64,000 nt of DNA from Chelativorans sp. (lineage in GTDB: Bacteria > Pseudomonadota > Alphaproteobacteria > Rhizobiales > Rhizobiaceae), in assembly GCF_031180965.1 (NCBI RefSeq), contig NZ_JAPSLH010000009.1:62001-126000 (forward strand), written 5' to 3'. The translations under genes and the position numbers were made by a program. The notes below the pieces were generated by a model that was given only the letters and a program-made list of their open reading frames with translations, was not told where the DNA came from and searched no databases. Shown here piece by piece: positions 43,348-51,665 of this stretch (position 1 is the first letter of the stretch; every line of letters starts with the position of its first letter).

Positions 43348-43650
43348 TCTTTTTCTCTCTCCGCTGCCCATCGGCAGCGCAAATTTGATACGGCGGGGCG
43401 CAACCCGCCGGACTATGTTTTTGATGAACGACAAGGCGGCGGAGCTTGTCCGCGCGGCTGCGCTGTCGCGCCCGAAGATTTCGCCCCGGGGCTTTCCCGC
43501 CAACGGTCCTTGGAGAACAGGAGGAGGAGCAGACGCAACCAGTCTCATGGAGAAAGCCGGATACCCGGCCCATGCGCCTATGGGCCTCATATGGGCCATC
43601 AGAGGCCAAAGCGCAACTGAAATCTGTGTGCGCTGCGAAATGAACCGGCT
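43348..43650. other. 303-bp leader/intergenic region upstream of RhlE
   Basis: No credible ORF. It contains the hairpin CGGCGGG-N6-CCCGCCG at 43391-43410, about 45 bp upstream of the RhlE start, which might act in translation or cold-dependent control as known for some DEAD-box genes. No promoter could be assigned. Confidence 0.4.
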
Positions 43651-44199
43651 TCAGCCGATCGGGATCGCGTCGGCCATATCCCGGAGCGCCAGCATCGTGC
43701 GCCAGTTGCGCGCCGTCATGGCTACCTTCAGCGTCGGCTCGATCTTCGGCGCGAAGAGGGAACGGCCCATGCCGTCGGGCGTGTGCAGGTAAAGCGTCCT
43801 GCCCTTGACGGTGAAGCGCTCCGTGCTCCTCGCCTTCGCATCGAGGGCAGCGATGAGGTCCGGCTCGGGCGCGCGCTCGAGGGTGAAGACATGCAGTTTC
43901 GTCGGCTCGTCCACCACCTCGGGATAGGGATTCTCCGCGATCATCTCCGCCCACTCGGCCCGGCTGCGCACGAGCACGCTCTTGCCGAAATCCATCTTCT
44001 CCTTCACCGCCGCCGCCACGCCGCGGGCGACCTCGTCGGCCGAAAGCGAGGAGGACAGCACGGCATTGCCGCTGTTGATATACGTCGAGACATTGTTGAA
44101 CCCCGCCTCGGCCAGAACCTCGCGCAAGCGCTTGACCGGGAGCTGCGTGGCGCCCCCAACGCCGCGGAAGAGCACGATATAGGCCGTTTCCCTACTCAT
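43651..44199 (-). CDS. DUF1697 protein
   Basis: 182 residues. DUF1697 pattern: AYIVLFRGVGGATQLPVKRLREVLAEAGFNNVSTYINSGNAVL, then a central FTLERAPEP and the C-terminal AMTARNWRTMLAL. Function unknown. The ATG overlaps the stop of ilvA (ATGA), so it is co-translated with threonine dehydratase. Confidence 0.9.
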   Translation of the reverse strand: MSRETAYIVLFRGVGGATQLPVKRLREVLAEAGFNNVSTYINSGNAVLSSSLSADEVARGVAAAVKEKMDFGKSVLVRSRAEWAEMIAENPYPEVVDEPTKLHVFTLERAPEPDLIAALDAKARSTERFTVKGRTLYLHTPDGMGRSLFAPKIEPTLKVAMTARNWRTMLALRDMADAIPIG

Positions 44200-45452
44200 A
44201 TCAGAAGGTTCGCGATGGTTTCGTCGTCGGTGATGTCCTGATAGGCCCAGCCGGCCTGGTCGAAGCGCCGCTTCAGGAATGTGAAGTTGCGCGGATCCTT
44301 CGTCTCGAGCCCGATCAGCACCGAGCCGAAATTGCGCGCCGACTTTTTCAGATACTCGAAACGGGTGATGTCGTCTTCGGGTCCGAGAAGTTCAAGGAAA
44401 TCGCGCAGCGCTCCGGGCCGCTGCGGAAAGCGAAAGATGAAATACTTTTTCAGCCCCTCGAAACGCAAGGCGCGCTCCTTTACATCCGGCAGCCGCTCGA
44501 AGTCGAAATTGCCGCCTGAGACGATGGCGACCACAGTGCGGCCCCTGATCTCCCGGCGCGGGAAGTCCTTGAGCGCGTCAATCGCGAGCGCGCCCGCCGG
44601 CTCAAGCACGACGCCTTCCACATTGAGCATCTCGATCATTGTGGCGCAAAGCCTGTTTTCCGGAACGAGACGAACGTCTTGCGGTGAAAAGCTCTTCAGT
44701 CTCTTGAAGGGCTCTCGGCCGATTTCGGCCACCGCTGCGCCATCCACGAAATTGTCGACCTGCGGCAGCTTCACCCTCTTGCCCGCGGCGAGGCTGCGTT
44801 GGAGGCTCGGCGCGCCGGCGGGTTCCGCGAAGGCGAAATGCGCATTGATGCCTTTCTCCTGCAGGAACCAGGTAATGCCGGCGGAGAGCCCGCCGCCGCC
44901 GACCGGCAGGATAACGAGCGCGTCCTCCAGTTCCTCGCCGATTTGCGTGGAGAGTTCCTGGGCCACCGTCGCCTGCCCCTCGATGATGTCGGCGTGATCG
45001 AAGGGCGAGACCATCAGCGCCCCGCTTCTTTCGGCAAATTCCGCGGCGGCAGCGTAGCAGTCATCGAAAAAGTCTCCGATGAGTCTCACCTCGACCCATT
45101 CGCCGCCGAAGAGCCTCGTCTTGTCGATCTTCTGCTGCGGCGTGGTGACGGGCATGAAGACCACGCCCTTGCGCGAAAAATGGCGGCAGACGAAGGCGAA
45201 GCCCTGCGCATGATTGCCGGCCGAGGCGCATACGAATGCCTCCAGACCCGGCTCCGCCGCGATGGCCTTGCGCATGAAATTGAAGGCGCCGCGCAGCTTG
45301 TAGGAGCGCACGGGCGTCAGATCCTCGCGCTTCAGGAAAATCCGTGCGCCGGTCTTCTTGGAAAGGTAGTCGTTATGCTGCAGCGGCGTCTCGGGAAAGA
45401 GGGCGCGCAAGGCCTCGGCCGCCTGCCCGACCCGCTCGACGAACGCGCTCAT
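44196..45452 (-). CDS. ilvA: threonine ammonia-lyase (threonine dehydratase)
   Basis: 418 residues. PLP lysine Lys52 in VRSYKLRGAFN; SAGNHAQGFA; glycine loop PVGGGGLSAGI; one C-terminal ACT-like domain (YFIFRFPQRPGALRDFL). The short form with a single regulatory domain, common in alphaproteobacteria. It converts threonine to 2-oxobutanoate for isoleucine. The ATG at 45452 is preceded by GAAAGGAGAAGG. Operon with DUF1697; divergent from trkH. Confidence 0.93.
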   Translation of the reverse strand: MSAFVERVGQAAEALRALFPETPLQHNDYLSKKTGARIFLKREDLTPVRSYKLRGAFNFMRKAIAAEPGLEAFVCASAGNHAQGFAFVCRHFSRKGVVFMPVTTPQQKIDKTRLFGGEWVEVRLIGDFFDDCYAAAAEFAERSGALMVSPFDHADIIEGQATVAQELSTQIGEELEDALVILPVGGGGLSAGITWFLQEKGINAHFAFAEPAGAPSLQRSLAAGKRVKLPQVDNFVDGAAVAEIGREPFKRLKSFSPQDVRLVPENRLCATMIEMLNVEGVVLEPAGALAIDALKDFPRREIRGRTVVAIVSGGNFDFERLPDVKERALRFEGLKKYFIFRFPQRPGALRDFLELLGPEDDITRFEYLKKSARNFGSVLIGLETKDPRNFTFLKRRFDQAGWAYQDITDDETIANLLI

Positions 45453-45579
45453 ATCCTTCTCCTTTCGCCAGGCAAGCTGCCTCCCATCCGCGTGGCGTTC
45501 CGGTGCTATTGCATATTGCCTCCTCGGAAGCCACTGTCGGCCACTTTTGCACGCCGCGCGAGAGGAGGAGATTCGACCG

Positions 45580-47037
45580 GTGCAATATCTTGCGGTCCGC
45601 GCGGCCATTCACATCGCAGCCGTCCTGGCGATCCAACTCTCGGCGGCAATGCTCATTCCGGCGGCAGTTGATCTTTACTACGGACATGACGACTGGCCGG
45701 TCTTCGCCATCTCAGCCTTCTTCACGGGCGGGCTGGCGCTGGCGGTCGCGATGGCGACCCAAGGTCGCGCGCCCGCGATATCATCCCGCTTCGGCTTCCT
45801 CGTCGTGAACCTGTTGTGGGTCACCGCGTGGATGGTCGGCGCGGTGCCGCTGCTGGCGTCCTCGCTGCGCCTGGACCTTGCCGAGATCGCCTTCGAGGCA
45901 GCCTCGGCCATCACCGCCACCGGGGGTACGGTCATCGTCGGGCTCGACGATCTGGCGCCCGGCGTGCTGCTGTGGCGCTCGATCCTGCAATGGATCGGAG
46001 GACTCGGCGTGATCGCAATGGGACTCTTCATTCTGCCTTTCCTCAATATCGGCGGCTTCTCCTACTTGCGGCTGGAATCCACGGACATTTCGGAAAGGCC
46101 CTTCGACCGCTTCTCCACCTTCAGCATCGGCCTGTTCAGCATCTACGGGGCACTCACGCTTGCCTGCTGCATCGCCTATATGCTCGCCGGCATGCCGCCT
46201 TTCGACGCGCTCAATCACGCGCTGACGACCATCTCCACCGCCGGCTTCTCCACCCACGATGCGTCAATGGGATTTTACGCCGATAACCCCGCCGTCCTTT
46301 GGGTGGGTACGGTCTTCATGTTCATCGGCGCCCTGCCCTTTTCGATTCTCATCCTCTTCGTAGTGCGCGGGCGGCTCGACGCCATCCGCGATCCGCAGAT
46401 CCGGGTCTTCGCCGGCTATGTTCTTGTCTTCGTGTTGGCGGTGGCGATCTATCTGCGCATCGTGCAAGGCTGGCCATTCCTCGACGCGCTCACGCACGCC
46501 GCCTTCAATTTTGTCTCGATCATCACCACCACCGGCTATGTGAGCGACGACTACGGCCTCTGGGGACCGTTCGTGGTCGCCGCCGCCTTCATCGCCACCT
46601 TTCTCGGCGGCTGTTCGGGTTCGACGACCGGCGGTATCAAGGCATACCGCTTTCTGATCCTGTTCGAACTGATGGCGAACGGCCTGAGGCGGCTCGTCTA
46701 TCCCAGTATGGTCCTGCCGGTCCGCTACGGCGATCGGCCGGTTGAGGACGACCTGCAGCGCGCGGTCGTGCTTTATATTTCCTCGCTGGTCGTGATCTGG
46801 GCCATCGTCACCATGCTCCTCGCAGCAAGCGGCCTTGACCTGGTGACGGCGGCAAGCGGCTCTGCGGCCTCGCTCACCAATGTGGGCCCGGGGCTTGGAC
46901 CGATCGTCGGGCCGGCCGGTACTTTCGCGCCCCTGCCCGATTTCGCCAAGTGGGTGCTGGCACTTGCCATGCTCCTCGGCCGGCTGGAAATCCTCACCGT
47001 ATTGGTGATCTTCACGCCACTCTTCTGGCGCCGGTAG
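45580..47037 (+). CDS. trkH: Trk potassium uptake protein TrkH
   Basis: 485 residues, about ten membrane segments with four pore loops: ITATGGTVIVG, TISTAGFST, ITTTGYVS and LTNVGPGLG, plus the GGCSGSTTGGIK region. Imports K+ across the inner membrane with TrkA. Start GTG 45580 (QYLAVRAAIHI) with AGGAGGAG upstream; a TTG eleven codons earlier is a less likely alternative. Convergent with adenine deaminase (15-bp gap). Confidence 0.92.
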   Translation: MQYLAVRAAIHIAAVLAIQLSAAMLIPAAVDLYYGHDDWPVFAISAFFTGGLALAVAMATQGRAPAISSRFGFLVVNLLWVTAWMVGAVPLLASSLRLDLAEIAFEAASAITATGGTVIVGLDDLAPGVLLWRSILQWIGGLGVIAMGLFILPFLNIGGFSYLRLESTDISERPFDRFSTFSIGLFSIYGALTLACCIAYMLAGMPPFDALNHALTTISTAGFSTHDASMGFYADNPAVLWVGTVFMFIGALPFSILILFVVRGRLDAIRDPQIRVFAGYVLVFVLAVAIYLRIVQGWPFLDALTHAAFNFVSIITTTGYVSDDYGLWGPFVVAAAFIATFLGGCSGSTTGGIKAYRFLILFELMANGLRRLVYPSMVLPVRYGDRPVEDDLQRAVVLYISSLVVIWAIVTMLLAASGLDLVTAASGSAASLTNVGPGLGPIVGPAGTFAPLPDFAKWVLALAMLLGRLEILTVLVIFTPLFWRR

Positions 47038-47052
47038 GAATCCGGAGGCGGC

Positions 47053-48873
47053 TTAGGGGAGGAAGAGGTCAACCTTCCTGAACGAGGTCACGTCGATGAT
47101 TCCCATGTCGGAAATCCGAAGTTCGGGAATGACGACGAGGGCCAGCAGCGAGTGCTGCATATAGGCATTGTTCAGCGTGCAGCCCATCTCACGCATGGCG
47201 GCTGCGAGCTTCGCTGCCTTTTCGGCCACGACCTCCGCACGCTCCTCCGACATCAGCCCAGCGATCGGGAGTTCCACCAGGGCCAGTTCGCGTCCCTTCG
47301 AGATCATCACCACGCCGCCGCCCACCTCACCTAAGCGGTTGGCGGCTCTCGCCATGTCCTCCTTGTTGGTGCCGACGACGATCATGTGATGCGAGTCGTG
47401 CGCGACTGTGGAGGCAAGCGCACAGTCCTGCGTATAGCCGAAACCGGACACAAAGCCATTGGTCACGCTACCCGTGCCGCGATGACGTTCCACCAGCGCG
47501 ATCTGGCAGACGTCGTTTCTCCGGTCCATCGCGACAAGACCGTTCTCGACCGGAAGCTCGGCGGCGAGCGCGCGCGTCGGCGCCTGGTTCTCGATCACGC
47601 CGATCACGCGCGCCCTGACCATATTGGCCCCCTCCGGCGCCCGGATGTGAAAGTCGGCCGCAGTGAGGCGCCTCCCCAGCCGCACGGTCTTCTTCGCCCG
47701 TGCGGGATAGGCGTAGGCCGGAATCTCCGTCTCGAGCCTGCCATTGCGGGCAAGCCTCACCCCACGCGCGTAAACCTCGTCGATCACAAGGGCCGCAAGG
47801 TCCGATACGATGAGAAAATCGGCCAGCCGTCCGGGCGTGATCGAGCCCAGCTCCCGCTCCAGCCTGAAATGCTGGGCGGTGTTGATGGTCGCCATCTGGA
47901 TCGCCGTCACGGGCTTGAGGCCCTGGGCGATCGCATGGCGCACGACCCGGTCCATATGGCCCTCCTGGACCAGCGTGCCCGAATGGCTGTCGTCCGTGCA
48001 CAGGATGAAATTGCGCGGATCGAGCCCCTGCTCGGTCACCGCCTTGATCTGGCTCGCCACGTCGTACCATGCCGATCCGAGGCGCAGCATCGCGCGCATG
48101 CCCTGGCGCACGCGGGCGATCGCGTCCTCCATGCGCGTGCCTTCGTGGTCGTCCTCTGGCCCGCCGGCGATATAGCCGTGGAAGGCGCGGCCAAGGTCGG
48201 GCGAGGCATAGTGGCCGCCCACCGTCTTTCCGGCGCGCATGGTGGCGGCGATCTCGTCGGCCATGGCGGCGTCATTGGTGGCCACGCCCGGAAAGTTCAT
48301 CACCTCTCCAAGGCCGATGACATTCGGCCACGCCATCGCCTCGGCTACCTCGCGCGCGCCAAGTTCGGCACCGGCATTCTCCAGGCCCGGCGCCGAGGGA
48401 ACGCAGGATGGCATCTGCACAAAGACGTTCACCGGCTGCGCCGCCGCCTCATCATGCATCAGCCGCACGCCGTCGAGGCCAAGCACATTGGCGATCTCAT
48501 GCGGGTCGATGAACATGGTGGTCGTGCCGTGCGGAATGACGGCGCGGCAGAATTCCGTCACCATGACCATGCCGCTTTCCACATGCATATGCGCATCACA
48601 GAGGCCGGGCACGAGATACCGGCCGCGCGCGTCCACCACCTTGGTCCGCTCGCCGATGGCGTGGCTCGCATCCTGCCCGCAATAGGCGAAGCGGCCCGCC
48701 ACTATCGCAATGTCGGTGCCCGGAATGACCTCGCCGGAATGCACATTGACCCAGCGCCCGTTGCGGACCACCAGATCGGCCGGCTTTCGCCCCATGGCAA
48801 CGTCGACCAGGAGCGGGGCCACGGCGCTCCAGGGCTTCGGTTTGACGAAGGCGCTTGCGGCGGGTGCTGGCAT
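47053..48873 (-). CDS. ade: adenine deaminase
   Basis: 606 residues. Metal-site motifs: CDAHMHVESG, FIDPHEIANV, GLGEVMNFPG, CTDDSHSG; C-terminal part with TVAHDSHHMIVVG and MGCTLNNAYMQ as in Ade. Converts adenine to hypoxanthine. The open frame extends upstream antisense to the acetyltransferase gene, but the ATG at 48873 with GGGAG is the real start. Divergent from the N-acetyltransferase gene. Confidence 0.94.
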   Translation of the reverse strand: MPAPAASAFVKPKPWSAVAPLLVDVAMGRKPADLVVRNGRWVNVHSGEVIPGTDIAIVAGRFAYCGQDASHAIGERTKVVDARGRYLVPGLCDAHMHVESGMVMVTEFCRAVIPHGTTTMFIDPHEIANVLGLDGVRLMHDEAAAQPVNVFVQMPSCVPSAPGLENAGAELGAREVAEAMAWPNVIGLGEVMNFPGVATNDAAMADEIAATMRAGKTVGGHYASPDLGRAFHGYIAGGPEDDHEGTRMEDAIARVRQGMRAMLRLGSAWYDVASQIKAVTEQGLDPRNFILCTDDSHSGTLVQEGHMDRVVRHAIAQGLKPVTAIQMATINTAQHFRLERELGSITPGRLADFLIVSDLAALVIDEVYARGVRLARNGRLETEIPAYAYPARAKKTVRLGRRLTAADFHIRAPEGANMVRARVIGVIENQAPTRALAAELPVENGLVAMDRRNDVCQIALVERHRGTGSVTNGFVSGFGYTQDCALASTVAHDSHHMIVVGTNKEDMARAANRLGEVGGGVVMISKGRELALVELPIAGLMSEERAEVVAEKAAKLAAAMREMGCTLNNAYMQHSLLALVVIPELRISDMGIIDVTSFRKVDLFLP

Positions 48874-49008
48874 GACTGTGTCTCCCTCCCGGGCAGTTTG
48901 GCAAAGCTTTGCCCCCCGCGCCAGACAAATCCGGACAACGGGAACGCGCATGCCTTGCGCCGGCTGGACCTCTTTCGCATTTATAGGCGGCGAGCAGGGA
49001 GGACCCAA

Positions 49009-49839
49009 ATGGCGGGGGAAGAAACCACGATCGATCTTGAAGCCTATTTCAGGCGCATCGGCTATGAAGGTCCGCGCGAGCCGACCCTGGAGACGCTTTC
49101 CGCATTGCATCTTCTTCATCCGCTCGCCATCGCCTTCGAGAATCTCGATCCGCTCCTGCAGCAGCCCGTAAATCTCGATCTGCCCTCCCTGCAGCGGAAA
49201 CTCGTCCATTCGGGCCGCGGCGGCTATTGCTATGAGCAGAATACCCTCTTCGACGCCGTTCTTCGCGCGCTGGGCTTCCGGGTGTCCGGCCTTGCCGCAC
49301 GCGTCCTGTGGGGCCGCGAGGACCTGCCCGTCACGCCGCGCACCCACATGCTGCTGCGCATCGAGCTTTCCGAGGGCACATATGTCGCCGATGTGGGCTT
49401 CGGCCGCATCACGCTGACCGCGCCGCTCCGGCTGGAATCCGGCATCGAGCAGCCGACGCCGCACGAGATCTCCCGCCTCGATCCGGAGGGCTCGATGTGG
49501 GTGATGAAGGCGAAGATCGGCGAGGAGTGGCGGGCGCTATACCGTTTCGACCTCGAGGAGCAATTCCCTGCGGACTACGAGATCTTCAACTATTTCGTCT
49601 CGACGAATCCGGGCTCGCTGTTCGTGCATTCGCTCATGGCGGCGCGGCCCACGCCGGATGGTGGCCGCTACGCGCTCTTCAACGGGCGCCTTAGCATCCA
49701 TGGCGTCCGGGGGATCAATGGCCCCCGCGAGCTTGATTCAGCGGAGGAGATCGAGACGGTGCTGCGGGAGATTTTCGGCATCGACATACCCGACAGCACC
49801 GCTCTTGCGGAAGCGTTGCGGCGGGAAACGATCGTCTGA
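49009..49839 (+). CDS. nat: arylamine N-acetyltransferase
   Basis: 276 residues. Catalytic triad Cys74 (RGGYCYEQN), His113 (PRTHMLL) and Asp128 (VADVGFG). It transfers acetyl from acetyl-CoA to arylamines or hydrazines through the cysteine. GGGAGGAC before the ATG at 49009 gives the conserved start; the much longer upstream frame is antisense to ade. Length is normal for the family. Confidence 0.95.
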   Translation: MAGEETTIDLEAYFRRIGYEGPREPTLETLSALHLLHPLAIAFENLDPLLQQPVNLDLPSLQRKLVHSGRGGYCYEQNTLFDAVLRALGFRVSGLAARVLWGREDLPVTPRTHMLLRIELSEGTYVADVGFGRITLTAPLRLESGIEQPTPHEISRLDPEGSMWVMKAKIGEEWRALYRFDLEEQFPADYEIFNYFVSTNPGSLFVHSLMAARPTPDGGRYALFNGRLSIHGVRGINGPRELDSAEEIETVLREIFGIDIPDSTALAEALRRETIV

Positions 49840-49855
49840 GCCGGACGGGCCCGGA

Positions 49856-49999
49856 TCAGCCGCGTGGCTTGACCATAAGCGCAAAGGCGGTGCCGATCGC
49901 TCCGCCCATGATCATGCCGACAGGGATGCTGTCGAAGAGCGCTTCCCCCAAAACGGCGCCAATGGCTATTCCGGCAGCCATGCTGAGACCGATCATCAT
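49856..49999 (-). CDS. small hydrophobic glycine-rich membrane peptide
   Basis: 47 residues, composed of two hydrophobic, glycine-rich segments (MAAGIAIGAVLGEAL and VGMIMGGAIGTAFALM) with GxxxG spacing and a basic end KPRG. Likely two short membrane helices. No ribosome-binding site was seen and the start may be further upstream. It is convergent with nat and downstream of the zinc-ribbon protein on the same strand (55-bp gap). Could be spurious. Confidence 0.4.
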   Translation of the reverse strand: MMIGLSMAAGIAIGAVLGEALFDSIPVGMIMGGAIGTAFALMVKPRG

Positions 50000-50054
50000 G
50001 GTGGAAACCAGCCGAAGGTGGGAGTTGGGGATACAGGCTTGCGGTCGGCTGCAA

Positions 50055-50264
50055 CTAGACGGCGACCGGGCGCGGCCATGAGCGCGGATCGGCCCATTTC
50101 AGCAGACGCACCTGGCAGGTGGGGCAGAGTTCGAAATCGCTCGCCAGCAGTGCGGAATCCTTGCGTGGGGTGATGCTGACGCGCACCCATCTCCACTCGT
50201 CGATCTTCCTTATGTTGCTCTCGGCGCCGCATCCATCACAGCGCCAATGGGACTCGCGAGCCAA
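50055..50264 (-). CDS. small zinc-ribbon protein
   Basis: 69 residues from a TTG with GGGAGGGCAGG upstream. Two CxxC knuckles, Cys9-Cys12 (CDGCGAES) and Cys47-Cys50 (CPTCQV), separated by a Trp-rich segment DEWRWVRVSITPRKDS. The frame is open for 1.7 kb further upstream, but that part is antisense to other genes. Possibly a nucleic-acid or protein-binding module; function unknown. Confidence 0.6.
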   Translation of the reverse strand: MARESHWRCDGCGAESNIRKIDEWRWVRVSITPRKDSALLASDFELCPTCQVRLLKWADPRSWPRPVAV

Positions 50265-50379
50265 CCTGCCCTCCCGACGGTTGTAGGCCGTCAAGTTTCT
50301 ATCATGGCGCGCATCGGAATGGAAGCGTGGTTGCAAGCTTTGAGCAATCTGCAGTTGTCTTGCGGAGCGACCGGTAAAC

Positions 50380-50406
50380 AAAAAGGCCGGGCAACCGCCC
50401 GGCCTT
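50380..50406 (-). terminator. intrinsic terminator of dksA
   Basis: On the minus strand AAGGCCGGGC-GGTT-GCCCGGCCTT, a perfect 10-bp stem with a 4-nt loop that runs into TTTTT, 26 bp after the dksA stop. The strongest terminator in the window. Confidence 0.92.
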
Positions 50407-50431
50407 CGAAACTCGTGTCGCAGACGGAGGC

Positions 50432-50848
50432 TCAGTCGTCGCGATAGACCCGCTCGCGCCGCTCGTGGCGCTCCTGTGCCTCGATGGAAAGAGTGGCGAT
50501 CGGGCGGGCGTCGAGGCGCTTCAGCGAAATCGGCTCGCCGGTCTCCTCGCAATACCCGTAGGTGCCGTCCTCCAGGCGCTGCAGCGCGGCATCGATCTTG
50601 GCGATGAGCTTGCGCTGGCGGTCGCGCGCGCGCAGCTCGATGGCCCGATCCGTCTCCGAGGAAGCCCGGTCGGCCAGGTCCGGATGATTCGCGTTCTCCT
50701 GTTGCAGCGCTTCCAGCGTCTCGCGCGCTTCCTTCAGGATGTCGTTCTTCCACCTGACCAGCTTGGCACGGAAATAGGCCCGCTGGCGCTCGTTCATGAA
50801 GGGCTCGTCCTCGGAAGGCAGATATTCGGCATCGACGAGATCGGACAT
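50432..50848 (-). CDS. dksA: RNA polymerase-binding transcription factor DksA
   Basis: 138 residues. Coiled-coil with the acidic tip Asp57-Asp60-Ala62 (DLADRA) that enters the polymerase channel, then the zinc-finger region. Only one cysteine remains (Cys100 in YGYCEETGEPI) instead of the four that bind zinc; the loop is conserved as in other alphaproteobacterial DksA. It acts with ppGpp on rRNA and stress promoters. Monocistronic, ended by the terminator at 50380-50406. Confidence 0.93.
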   Translation of the reverse strand: MSDLVDAEYLPSEDEPFMNERQRAYFRAKLVRWKNDILKEARETLEALQQENANHPDLADRASSETDRAIELRARDRQRKLIAKIDAALQRLEDGTYGYCEETGEPISLKRLDARPIATLSIEAQERHERRERVYRDD

Positions 50849-50983
50849 TTGTGCACCCCACAGCTTGCCCAGCGGCGCCTATATATTCGGGCGCGCAGGC
50901 GGCGACAAGCAGAAATGGCTGCCGGGTAACGCAATCGTCAACGGTGCCGCTTTCCTGAAAGGCGCGCCTCAAGCGGCTGGAAC

Positions 50984-51014
50984 ACAAAGCTTTTCTTAGG
51001 CGGCTCAGCTTTGT
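50984..51014. promoter_or_regulatory. inverted repeat ACAAAGC-N17-GCTTTGT between dksA and sixA
   Basis: Perfect 7-bp arms 17 bp apart in the 264-bp space between the divergent dksA and sixA genes. Possibly an operator; the long spacer lowers confidence. Confidence 0.3.
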
Positions 51015-51112
51015 TCCGAAAAGCCGCAGATCGATTTTGCGCGCGCCCTCGCAACCTCGTAAGATCGCTGACACAGTGCCGGAGCACCGGCGGAACGCCA
51101 TGGGAGAGGCGC

Positions 51113-51619
51113 TTGTACCGGCTTTACCTGCTGCGCCATGCCGAAGCTTTGCACATAAGGCCCGGCGGCTCCGACTTCGACCGGCCGCTGACGGAGCGCG
51201 GGCGGCAAGACGCCGCGGCGCTTGGGCTGCGCATGCGGGCGGCGGGCTATCTGCCGTCCTTCGTGCTGTGCTCCAGCGCGGCAAGAGCGCAGCAGACCTG
51301 GCAGGAGGTGGCGCGCAAGCTTCCGCACCCTCCCCCAGAAACCCTCTACGCGACCGAGCTTTACCGCGGCGACGCTGCCGACTACCGGATCCTCGTCGCC
51401 ACCTCGCCGGCGGAGGAATCGCTGCTCGTCGTCGGCCACAACCCCATGGTCCAGGAACTGGCGCTGAGTCTTGCTCGGGCCGGTGATTCGGCCGCGCTTT
51501 CTGCGGTCTCGGCCGGCTTCCCCGCCGGCGGGCTAGCCGTCCTCGACCTGGAGGAGCCGCTGTGGCGGATCGCGCCGAGGACCGGCATGCTCGCAGCCTT
51601 CCTCTCGCCGCGCGGATGA
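51113..51619 (+). CDS. sixA: phosphohistidine phosphatase SixA-like (histidine phosphatase family)
   Basis: 168 residues. The catalytic RHAE (Arg8-His9-Ala-Glu11) and the second histidine in VVGHNPM are intact; CSSAARAQQTW is the usual third motif. It removes phosphate from phosphohistidine proteins such as Hpt domains. The start is TTG 51113 with GGGAGAGG upstream. The first residues YRLYLLRH are normal; the open frame upstream lacks family similarity. Confidence 0.87.
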   Translation: MYRLYLLRHAEALHIRPGGSDFDRPLTERGRQDAAALGLRMRAAGYLPSFVLCSSAARAQQTWQEVARKLPHPPPETLYATELYRGDAADYRILVATSPAEESLLVVGHNPMVQELALSLARAGDSAALSAVSAGFPAGGLAVLDLEEPLWRIAPRTGMLAAFLSPRG

Positions 51620-51665
51620 GAGCCCCTGGCGGCGAATCATTCCTTCGCCACGCTCCGTCACCTAT

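Noticed and set aside
47386-49008. Long N-terminal extension of the arylamine N-acetyltransferase frame
   Set aside because: It is antisense to adenine deaminase, and the conserved enzyme start with ribosome-binding site is at 49009.
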